This document shows positions 37,501 through 49,979 of a DNA stretch of 64,000 nucleotides, piece by piece (the stretch's first letter is position 1; every line of letters starts with the position of its first letter). The notes below the pieces were generated by a model that worked only from the letters and a program-made list of their open reading frames with translations, was not told the origin of the DNA and searched no databases. Position numbers and translations under genes: made by a program. This stretch comes from Aulostomus chinensis. Lineage: Eukaryota > Chordata > Actinopteri > Syngnathiformes > Aulostomidae. Location: the NCBI GenBank assembly GCA_037954235.1, contig JBBMOA010000004.1, positions 1,717,001-1,781,000 on the forward strand. Reading direction: 5' to 3'.

Positions 37501-40500
37501 CTTAATCTGCAGCACTAGTCTCAGTGGGACTACGCCCACTTCCAGGGACACCTCCTATAAAGGGGCGGCCTATAGTGACATTCTCCCTTTGTCTTGGTTA
37601 CAAACAAATGCCTTATGTCAGACTCCACATCAATGCAAGTTACGAAAGCTACAATGTGCTGATGTGATGATTTATTTTATCCAAGAGTTTATTTGGTATT
37701 CATTTGTTCTGACCTTGGTTGGAAGCTTGATGACTAATGATATTTTCTGTTCTCATCTAGAACCATGGCAAACTCAACTTTAAGGAAAAAATAAACTTAT
37801 TGCTTTCATTGAAACCCTTTCCTGGTGGTGTGTGTGGCTCCAATAGAACGCCATTGTGCCCAACATTTGGTTCTTCTAGTCAGAGGTAGAGCCACATTCC
37901 CCAATGACCAAAACGACTGATCACAAAAAATCTGAAAGACACCTGGTGACCCCGTGAGTTCATGCACTACCTCAGGCACCTCTGAGATGGATGAAGAAGA
38001 CAATTAACCCAAGCTCGATGCTGGTGGAGCTGAAGGAGCAACCACCACAGCCAGTACTGCCCAACCCAATGTGACCTTATTGCCTCTTCAGACAAACTGT
38101 CTTCCCCTTTGCCTGATTCAGCATTGCCACTGCCACCAGATGAGCACCAGCAACCATTGGCTGAACTCCCCTCTACATCAATTCAGCCAAATATCAGCCA
38201 TGACCTAGGGACCAGACCTAAATGATATACTGACTGCTTAGGGTATCCCCCGCCACAGACGGCGTCCACTAAACCCCATGGTTCGCGTAGTTCCAAGAGC
38301 AAGGTGACCTGTCAATCCAAGTCAGCCCCTAGCCAGCTTACCAGCTATCAAGTTAGCAAGCATAGCAGCAGGTCGAGTGGCAGTCATAGCTCTAGGTTGA
38401 GCGACACCCTGCACTGCATTGTTGATGAAAGGACAAAGCGAGATGAGTTGGAGGAACTTAGAAGATCCCAAAATGTCTGCTCAGTACCAAGAGGAGCTGG
38501 ATAAGCTTGTACAGTCTGGCTCTGTCAACAAAATACACAGTGAGCAGGTAGACAAACCAGCCAAAATATCCAACACTGGTGGAGTCACAAATAGGCATAG
38601 AAGTGGGCATCCTTTGGCCAGATCCCACACTGATGAGCGATTCGTTGTGAACAGCGCCCTGCGGAACTGGATGATGAATGCCACTCAACCCCAGGCACAT
38701 TTAAGGGAGCTGAGAGTCACCCAAATGACATAGATAATAATAATAATATAAAAATGACAGTCAGACCATTTGAAACTGTGTACATCAGCGTGATCTGGAT
38801 GCTAGATATAGAAATAGATAGAAATGATGGCCACCAATGATGTTGGAGACCCCAAGGAGAGCGTTATGCATCAGCCACTGTTGTCACCAGACAAGTCTCG
38901 GGTGGGGGTGGTGGTCCGGGTGGGCAGTCAATACAGTACTGCCCTACACTTTGTGACAGAGCCCAGTGACAAGCCCATACCTGAACAACATCATTAATCC
39001 AATCCTTTCGACCCTGCATGAACAACACAGACCAAATTTCATCTTCACGAACGACAACACTCCAGCTCATTGGGGTTGCATCATTAGGGAATGGCTGCTG
39101 GAGATTGGTGTACCTCGAATGGAGTGGCCTGCACTTTGTCCAGACCTGAATCCCATAGGAAACCCATGGGATCAGCTTCATCGCTGTGAAGAGTCTTGTA
39201 ACTCTGTACCCAAGAATCTCAATGACCTGAGGGTGTCCTTCAAGAAGAGTGGGATGCTATGAATCAGCAGGCATTAAGTCGACTTGTGAACAGCATGAAA
39301 CGTCATTGTCAAGCTGTAATTTATGCTCAAAGGCACGTGGCACGTTATTGAGACATTGACATTATTTATTGTGGTATACCCTCCACTTTTGTTGGCTTTT
39401 GTTTCAATCAATTGTTTGAGATGAGGAAATCACCCTTGCATGCGTCTACTTAAATGCCCTACTTTCATGATATAATATCAGCGTAACATGAACTTTTTGC
39501 ATTTTCCCTAAATTTCACCTGTAAGCTAAATATCCTGGCAATTTAGCATTTAGTCACAAAATGCAGGAGGGGAAATTATCTTCGTGAGCTAAAGACAACT
39601 ATTTGTGTCTACTTGAAAGGTAAAATACACTTTTTGTGACATATTGCTTTAACGGTTACCTGATGAGGTCCAGCGGCTGGTACTTGTACCACACCCCCCA
39701 CCAGGCCCAGCACTCGTACAGCAGGTGTCTATGGTTCTCTGCTCCATGCGTTTTGATGGTGTTTTTGCTGTGGTAGCTCCCCTGTCAAATCATACATATA
39801 CACACTCAGGCAAGTAGCATTTTGAGTTTATATATTGGTGTATAGAAGTGCAAACAATTGCCTTGCACTTTTTACATATGACTCACAGCAAACAATGCTG
39901 TTTTTTAATTTGAATGGAGGATTTAAGTATAAGGCTTTATACAGAACAGGCAGTTTACCTCATGAAGAGGAAATGCAGCTTCATATGAGTTATTGCTCAA
40001 AAGACGGTTAAGCCCTGGAAAAAGACAAGAAAAATTCAAACATGAACATCAACAAATGCTGACAGTCAAGCAGTGTTGCTGATACAAAAGCTGTGACTTA
40101 AATACAATCCAAATGTGACCAATGGGAATTGTATATATACATTATAATTAATCTCCTGGGTAGCTGCATGTTCTGTCGTCCTAAATATATCATATGCTGA
40201 CATGAAACTGAGAAGCTGGAGAGCTGTGCAAACTGGATAATCATGACACCAAACCATCTGAGACGGATCAACATCAAGACTTAATTTGGGCCAGAGTATG
40301 CCAGAGTGCCCTCTGAGACCTCCTAGATTGGGGCCAGCACCTTACTATGTTATCTGTTTAGTTACTTTTTTTTTCCATTGAAGTTATTCATAAATCCGTT
40401 GATTGTCAATTTCAAAGACAGAAAGCAAGGTGTAGTGCAAGTGTAGTGCTGTCCATAACACACATACACACATTGCAATGCCCAATTATCATTCCATGTC

Positions 40501-43500
40501 TTTAGATTTTTGTAACTAGAAACTACACCAACATATTCACAGACTGATTCCTACCTGGAAAAAAATGTGAGGCAACATGCCAGCAGACAGCAATCAATTT
40601 TCCAATAAAAATGTTTTAAGCAGCTTGATATGTACAGGCCACACGTAACTTGCCGTGGCTCCACAGTTGGTCCACATATTAGATCAGTTTCCCTTCTAGT
40701 CATCAATCAACAAGGAACAGTGAATAATTTATGAGGCTGAGAAAGAGAAGATCTTGTCTTTGTATAAGGATGTCAGTAAAAGGGACAAGTTTTGGAGGGA
40801 AACTGGCGAGAGCACAGCGAATAAATCATAAATGGATGGAGCAGGTGATAGCTCATTCTTTATTGGAACAATTTTTCTTCCTATATGAAGAAGCTTGCCC
40901 AAGTCCTTCATGCATATTGGGCATGTTCATCCCTCACACATCCCTCCAATTTCCAGGTTGCCCCACAGACTAGTTATCTGGAGTCCCTCACACGATGACA
41001 ATCAACCTGTCCTGGGGGTCCTTCATATAGCCCACACAACAGTCTGGGTTCATTGGTATGGTTGCCAAAGACCAGAAGATCATCCACTTCTGAAACTATA
41101 TGTACGGTGGGTAGTCCCACACTGATCTCTAGCCAGGGCCTACCGGGTGCCAAACATGCTCATGAACTGCAAATTCAATTCAAATATTGACATATCTTGA
41201 GCTATAATAAACCCTGGACGAAGGGACTTCCGGTGAGTGCTTCAAGATGGCGGCATAGATCGAAAATTCTCCCAGTCAGTCCGATCTAAAACGCCCTCTA
41301 AAAACTCGACTCCAAGACGTTCAAGTAACTGAAGATGAGCGGGGCTAATGGCAAAAAAATACAGGGGAAAACAAACAACTGCGACGAAGGAAAAGAGAAG
41401 AAGAACGCGAACGAGAGCAAAGCTAGCATGGAGACGGGGGCAGGTGACGAGGACGACATACCCACCGCGAAAGCTATCCAGGGGCTGGGCCGAGATATTA
41501 AAGACTTGAAGACTGCGCTTAAACAGGAACTTACAGATTTCAAGAACGACTTAAGGCACGATAAGAAACAAGAATTCAATTCATTCAAGGCGGAGATTAA
41601 CCAAAAACTGCAGAGTGTAATTGGTGATGTCCGCAATCACAGCACGAGGCTAACCGAAGTTGAGCAGAGGGTGGACGAAATCGAGACCGTGAACGTGGAG
41701 TTACGAGATGCACTACTCAACTCTCTAAAACAACAGAGACTACTCCAGGCTAAGGTCACCGACCTATAGGGAAGATCGCGCCGAAATAACATCCGCATAT
41801 ACGGCATTAAGGAGGGCACAGAAGGAAACTAGATGCTCACATTCATAGACAACTTCATCAAAACACAGCTGATGCTTGACAGAAACACCGAGCTGTAGAT
41901 CCAGCGGGCGCACCGCTCACTCGGTCCGAAACCGCAAGAAGAGTCAGTCTCAAGATCAATCCTTGTTAATTTTCAGAGATATGACACGAAAGAAAAAATA
42001 CTCAGAGCGGCTTGGGCGAAGAAGATCATTTGTGAGGGAAAACCCGTTCCATTTGCACATGATCTCCCTACGGAGCTAAACAATAAAGTAAAGGAGTACA
42101 AACCCATAAAGAAAATTCTCAAGGAGAAACAAATACTGTTCCAGACGCCATACCCTGCAAAGATGATGATTCACTGGGAAAACGGAGTCCGCTCTTACCA
42201 CAGCGCAGTGGAGGACATGAGGACGAGAGGCTTCAACGTGGACCTGCCGCGAACGAGGGACACGGACTGGGAGCGGAGACTCGCGCAAGGCGCCCAATGG
42301 AGCAGAACGGACCGCGACCGGGTCAGAGAAAGGCTCAAGGATTTCCAACGACAACCAGATTGAACACTATAAAGGCGCCGTATACGAGGTATAAGTCGAT
42401 TTTTTTTTCCTCGTCGCCCTCCCCTTATTTCCCGACTATAACCCCATGATAGAAGCTTTAAAAATGTAATTATTTTTCCTTTTTAATACATTTATTTGTG
42501 CCCTGTATAACCCCAGTATAAGAACTGACTGTGATGAGAGAGACTAATTGACTGTTTGGCTCAAGAAGAAAAGGAAACTTTGCTTTTAGCAAAGAGGGAG
42601 CTCCTACTTACAGTAGGGCTGATTCTCCACCTACTGTTAGATGGCTTAGCGAAGAAAGCAGGGCAGTGTAAGTCCCTGAAGGTGGAAGTTACTGTTCAAA
42701 AGGTTCTTGTTAATGTTTATTTGTTCCATTACAATTCATATGTATATGTTGCCGGCACCTACATAATCATCATTGTTTTTTTACTATGGGATATAGAAGT
42801 AACCTCCTGGAATGTGAACGGCTTAAATAGCCCTATCAAGAGGAATAGAGTATTGACAAAAATGAGGAGAGAGAATAACCAAATAGTATTTCTGCAAGAG
42901 ACTCACCTATCTCAAACTGAACATGAAAAATTAAAAAAATATGGCTATAACAATACATTTTACAGCAGCTTTAAGAAGGGTCACAGAAGAGGGGTTGCAA
43001 TATTAATACATAACTCTGTCAATTTTGAATTGATAAGGGAGATCAAAGATAGCGAGGGCAGGTATATATTAGTACGAGGGAAAATAGAAAATAAACTAAC
43101 CACTCTTCTCTGTGTTTATCTGCCCCCACAAAGCGAGCACAGATTTATGAAGAAAGTTCTTGATCTAATAACTTTAGAATCAGAAGGTACATTAATATGT
43201 GGAGGAGACTCTAATATGGTGTTAAATGGAAAATTGGACACATCCAATAATAAGAGAAATACTACCCCACAATCTAAATTACTAAAGAAAGGACTGGACG
43301 AAATAGGCTTGGTGGATGTTTGGAGGGAATTTCACCCTACAAGTAGACAGTATACATTTTACTCTGCCCCCCATTCTGCATTTTCAAGAATAGACTATTT
43401 CTTTACATTCCAAAATGACAGACACAGAATTTTCAACTGTGAAATAGGAACAAGATGCATTTCAGACCATGCGCCAATTTCTCTTTCATTATATTTGGAC

Positions 43501-46500
43501 AGCAGACCAAAGAAAACAACCTGGAGACTCAATACAAGTTTACTAAACAATAAAATATTAGTAAAGCAGGTCAAAGCCGAAATTAAGACCTTCCTGGAAC
43601 TGAATGATAATGGGGAAGTGAATCCAAACATTTTATGGGACACTTTAAAGGCAGTTGTCAGAGGTAAACTGATATCACCTGGTACAGCAATTAAAAGTGC
43701 GAAAGAGAACAAGTATAATGAACTAGAAAACAATTTAAAAGACTTAGAAAGACAACAGACATTAAATCAAACCCCCCAAATATTGAATAAAATCAAAGAA
43801 TGTAAAAAGCAGATATTAGATATGCAGAAAGAGGAAATGGACAAAAAATACAAATTTATAAAACAATCCTACTATGAGGCTGGCCCTAAAGCATCAAAAC
43901 TGCTGGCAAAGAAAATACGAAAAAAACAAATATCACAATCTATAAATAAAACAATAAATCCAAAAACAGGAGAAACTTATAGCAAACTTGAAGAAATTGA
44001 TATTGCATTCCAAACATACTACAAAACACTTTATTCCCAACCAGAACAAGAAAGCAAAGAAAATATTGAAATATTTCTAAATTCCCTAGACCTTCCCTCA
44101 ATTGGAGAGCATCAAAATAAGTGCCTTACCTCAAAGATTACAGCTAAGGAACTAGATACTGCGTTATCAAAACTTAAGAGCAATAAGACACCAGGAAGTG
44201 ATGGACTCCCAACTGAATGGTACAGGACCTTCAGAGAAGAACTGACACCGGCTCTTCGTAGGTCCTTTAATTGGTCCCTTGAAAACATATCAATCCCACC
44301 CTCATGGAATGAGGCAGTTATCTCTGTCATTCCAAAAGAAGGCAAAAACAAAACGTTATGTAATTCTTATAGACCCATTTCCATCTTGAACCAAGATTAC
44401 AAACTATATGCGTCCATACTATCTAGGAGACTAGACTCTTTGATCCCTGAATTAATTGACAGTGACCAAACTGGCTTTTTAACGTGGGTCTAACTGACAT
44501 TAGACCCACACTTCACATTATACAAAACATCAGGAAAACAAAAACAAGTTCAGCATTGATAAGTCTGGATGCTGAGAAAGCGTTTGACTTTGTCAGTTGG
44601 GAATATTTGTTTCTGGTTTTGAAGCGATTTGGTTTCACTGAAAAGTCAGTTAACAGTATCAAAGCCTTGTACTCAGCTCCTACAGCGAGAATAAGGATAA
44701 ATGGCCGTCTCACTGATCGTATACAATTGGAAAGGTCTACACGTCAAGGATGCCCTCTTTCACCAACTCTCTTTGCAATTTACATAGAACCTTTGGCACA
44801 AGCAATAAGGGAAGATAACAATATACAGGGGATTGTAGTTAATGACGTGGAACACAAAATAGCATTGTATGCTGACGACGTTTTGCTTTATATACACAAC
44901 CCAGAAATCTGCATTAATGCCCTCCTAGATCTCCTTGACAAGTTTGGTAAATATTCAGGTTATAGACTTAATATAACGAAAACCCAAATATTATCATTTA
45001 ATTGTAACCCATCATCTGAACTTAAACAAAGATTTCCCGTTGACTGGTCTCGAAAAGCAATCAAATACCTAGGTATTTGGCTAACACATAATTTTAGCAA
45101 CCTATATAAAAAAAACTATGAAACTGAACAAAAAAATTAAAGAGGATTTGGGTAGATGGACAACGTCTTTGCTGAGTTTCAGTGCAAGAATAGATATAAT
45201 AAAAATGACTATTTTACCCAGATTACTGTACCTATTTTTATCATTACCAATAGAGATTCCAACCAACCAATTTCATGAATGGGACAAACAAATATCACAA
45301 TTTATCTGGAATGGGAAGAAACCAAGGATTAAATATAATACACTACTTATCAATACGCAAGAAGGCGGTATGTCTCTCCCAAATCTAAAGGATTATCACT
45401 ACTCATCTCAGTTAAGACCTCTTATCCTTTGGTGTGATAGTAAATATGAAGCGAAATGGAAGGAAATGGAGAAGCAATATAGAGGTATCCCAATACAAGC
45501 ATTAACTGGAGACTACAATTTACTAAAAGAGTACCAAGATCACGCAGACTCTTTGACCCAGTTTACCCTACAGTCATGGTTTGAAGTTGTAAAACAACTA
45601 AATTTATGGACTCAAATTAAAAAACTTAGATATATATGTCGGATACATATGATACAGAGTTCAAGCCAAATTCTATGGATGCTAGATTTAAATATTGGAT
45701 GAAAAACGGAATCACTTCTTACTGCGCTATAATAGAAAAGAACTCCTTACAAAGTTTTCAGAAACTGAAAGACACATATAGATTGGGAAACCACGATTTT
45801 TATAGCTATCTGCAGCTTAGGCAATATTTTTTAAAAGAAGTGGTTGAAAATAAAGCAAGCGCAGAGCCTACTGAAATAATACAACTAATTGTAAAGGCAT
45901 ACACAGGAGAATCTAAATCATTAATTTCAAAACTTTATCGGGGATTTGCACAGGCTCGGGGAAATACCACAAAGTATATTATGGAGAGATGGGAAAAAGA
46001 ACTGAATGTGAAGATAACCAGTCAACAGTGGTTGAACATGTGTAGGACAATTTATTCCACTACCTGCTCTACTCACTGGCGTGAATTTAGTTGGAAAAAT
46101 CTAGTACGCTTTTTTATTACTCCCAAGATGAAGACATACCTCGGATCAGTGGGGACTTCATGTTGGAGGAATTGCGGGGACAGCGGTGCAGATCACCACC
46201 ACATCTTCTGGACTTGCCCAAAGATTGGGATTTTTTGGGAAAATATTTGGAGACTTATGCAACAAGTTCTTGGATGTCAATTCCCTTTGTCATGTGTATC
46301 TCTTTATTTAGGTGATCTACCAGAAGTAATAACTGGACATGATAAATACCTTTTAAAAATATTTACAGTGGCGGCGAAAAAAGGCATTACTCGTAAATGG
46401 CTGCAGTTAGAGCCACCTACAAAAGAAAACTGGCTGGAAATAATAAAGGAAATTCAAGAAATGGAGAGATTGACCTACGCATTGAGACTTTGTAAGGATT

Positions 46501-49500
46501 TATATTTTTCAAAATGGAAAAAATGGCTAATATTTTTTAAGGAATAGGACAGATGGCGGAGGCTGTACTCTACTCTACTCCCCAGTACTGAATCTATGTT
46601 TAATTTGACTACATTTCTGCTCTTTGTAGAATTTGTACTGCTCTAAATATGTAAAGCTTAAGAACAAACTGATGTAAAGGTGCTATTTTCCTATGTGTTT
46701 TTTTTTTTCTTCTTCTAATGTATAAAAGATTTAAATAAAATCTTAAGTGACAAAAAAAAAAAACCCCTGGACATTCAGGAACTGACCTAAAAACCCATTC
46801 AAATATCTCCTTGACTTTTAGACAAGAGCCATTCGAAAATGTTAACTTTTTCTTGTTTTTAAAACTCATTGTTACATCACTACATTATAAAACAAGATAA
46901 AAACACGAAACAATTGTCAAACTGGATGCACGATTTGCAACAGTCCAAATAACTCTTGATTGAGGTTTAATTGAGGTTAATAAACCCTTTATAAGGGTTG
47001 CAGAGAACAGACCATTTTTATTGTCTCAAACGTTTTGCTGTCAATTTTCACTTAATTTTCAAGTATTTCTGTTGTCACATTCAGGCAGACACTTACCCAT
47101 TTTATTTTTTCCCTCCTCATATTTGACCCGTTGGAGGATGTGGTAGACAACACGGCTTCTGGTGGCGTTGTTGAAAAATGTGTCCTTGTTGTGGATTATG
47201 AAACTGCAGTGAAATTAAACCAGTATTATAAATCTGTCTCCTGTGAATTATATTTTCTATGTGTGTGTTTGTGATTGTGTGTGTGTGTGTGAGAGAGAAA
47301 GACAGAGAGAGAGAGAGAGAATATATGGATGCTTACAAGAAACAGTCAACTTTTTAAGAAGCGAGTGTAGAAATGAGGAAATACACAGGGTAACACATTT
47401 GTAAGAACGCACTGATGTATCCGTGACCGGCTGAAGGGGGCAGTAAAGCTCTCATTCTCCTCTAAATCAGGCAGAGTGTCACTGTCAAACTTCATGGGCT
47501 TGCGTGGGAGCCAACCACGAAGTTTGTTGATGCGCTTCTCCATCCTGCAAATGAAACTTCTATTAAGGCTGCTCGAGTTTTGCTTTTCCAGCTGATCTCA
47601 TTCTGCATAGACTCACCTGCTCATGAACTTGTGCCTCCGCTGCATGTAGAAGATTTTTCTCCTGGAATATGTAAGGGGTTGAAAATGGACTTGGGTGATA
47701 AAAATAATGAACAGTACTATTACAAGTGCTGCTATTAGCTATTCTAATTTCCTATAGAATTCAATATTCAATTAAAGCTATGCATTCGATATATTTGCAC
47801 TATGAGGTGACGCAGCCTTCCACATATGTAGAATGAAATGGGAAGGAATCCACAGGTTTCCAATACTACCCACATGTACTTGTCCTACCTGAAAGGCATA
47901 CGGATGTTCATAAGTTCTGCGTAGTAACACAGCACTTCCCATGGCGCGTGAAGCTTAAGAAAGATCACATCGCTGTTCGTTGAGGATGCCTAAGATGAAT
48001 CCAACCACAAACACAAAAAAAAATCTTGAGTAACAAAGTGAGCTAGTAAATGAGGACCACTGAATGGCACCTGTTATTGACCTCCCCCAAGAAGGTCATG
48101 TGGCATTGGTGGTGTATTTATGTGTCTGTTTACAGGATTATGCAGATACTAGAAGGCTCTCAAATGGACAGCAGGAGAAAAAGACTGAGTACTTCAATAT
48201 GGCATTTCATTCTGTAATGCCATATAATCCATTTTGGTGCATTACCTGTCTTTATTAACCCTTATATCAAAATTGCATGGACATGGTGCACATATATGCA
48301 AACGGTAAGCCATAGTTGTACTCTATACAGAATGTATAGTGTCTGTAATGAGATCAATTAAGTACCATAATAATTGTTCGACTCAGTGTACCAAAGATCA
48401 GTCTGTCTAATAGAATTAATGTTTATCTCTGATCAATTACTAATCATTTACTATGATATAATAATCAATACTTAGCGCCGATTCACCTTTTTCATCATTC
48501 AATCAAATATATACGCCACATTTCACATATAGTGCTTAAATTGCTTTATTTTGGTTGCTGTGATGCAATTTATGTACAAAATATGTAAGTGAACAGCCAC
48601 TTGCATTCAGCAGCTACAGTACTGGAGGCCAATAAGTGAAAAAGAAGAATGACTATTTGGAATAATAAGCACCTGGAGAGAAAACAAAGTAACGTAAGAC
48701 TCCAGTTTGACTTTTTTTTTGACAGTGCGAACACTAAATCACATATATATTAATACAATACAATAAAGATTTATGATTTTAAAAAAATCCAAATTTTATA
48801 TATCTGTGATACTCATTTTATTTAAATAAGTGCCTCGTCACATCAATATTGTTTTCTCAAACTTTGGGAGATTTCATTGAAACATGAGAGTTTAGCAAAA
48901 AATATTCCATCCATCCATTTTCTTCCACTTATCCTGATAAAGGGGGGCTGGAGCCTCCTCTGCAACCCAACATTGATAAAGCTCCTGATTGGCTCTTGTA
49001 GTTGTTAATGGCGCAAGCATTACAGTATTGATGGTCCATACCAAACTTTCGGATATATTTTGCTCCTGTGGGATATAGCTGCTTTTACCTCCTTTTCCAT
49101 CTGTAATCCCTCTGCACGGACGTTCCTCTCAAAAACTTCCCTTTTCTCCGACTGCGAGCTGGACTTCCTGTAAACCAGAATGTAGTCAATACGACTCTTT
49201 CCATCACTGAAGCAAAGACCGCCGGACTTACTTCTCGCCTGTAAAAAGACAAAAGAGAGACAGAGAAAAAAGAAATCATCACAACTGACAAATGGTATGG
49301 TATACAATCAGGACCTATAGGGTCTCGTCCAAGGGAAAACAGTTTCCATTTTTCACAGCACTAGCTTGGAAGGAAAATTACTTTTTGAGTGGATATCAGG
49401 AGCAATGACTCCAGAGCCACTGACCTCTGAGAGACCAGAATGAGACCTTGTGTTATCGTCAAGGATGCTGCTGTGGGTGCCAGCGTTCAGCAGGGTAGAG

Positions 49501-49946
49501 TCGTCATCTTGGGATGGACTGCTGATGCTCTCTGATTTTTCTCTCTCCAGCAACACACTCACATCCTTCAGAGCTGGAGGGATGATGTGTAGAAAACAGA
49601 GTAGTAGCAGTAGTACTAACATAGGGAATGCACAACAAACCACTGGACCACAGTTTTCTCAAAAGCGCCATAAAAATGACTTATCTTGTTTAACACATAG
49701 TAAATAATTATAATGCTGACTTTGTTTACACAAAGTCAACGATGGTACAATGCTGTCTCAGAGTGTGATTTTAGAGACTGGCATCCTTCAGTCCTTCAGT
49801 CAGACATGTGATGTCAGTTCTACTGTTCCTGCACTTTGTTTAACACAGGCATCAATTCAGTGCAGTGAGTATCTCTGCTGCTAGAACATTTTGTCCCCCC
49901 ATTCTGTCGAAGAGCAGCACCACAATATCACCGCCTTTAATAGACC

Positions 49947-49979
<33 letters not shown>

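Larger units (their letters stand above)
41220..46764 (+). mobile_element. Near full-length L1-like LINE, antisense to ano4
   Basis: A 5.5-kb element with a short 5' UTR containing AAGATGGCGGC, then ORF1, ORF2, an AAATAAAATC signal near 46733 and an A-tail ending at 46763. It is flanked by an 8-bp target-site duplication. The order and domains are those of the L1 clade. Both ORFs are broken. It sits in the ano4 intron between exons 9 and 8, in the opposite orientation to the gene. Confidence 0.92.

Noticed and set aside
42556..42789. N-terminal extension of the L1 ORF2
   Set aside because: The frame happens to be open, but the sequence has no endonuclease homology until near 42790 and is probably inter-ORF DNA.
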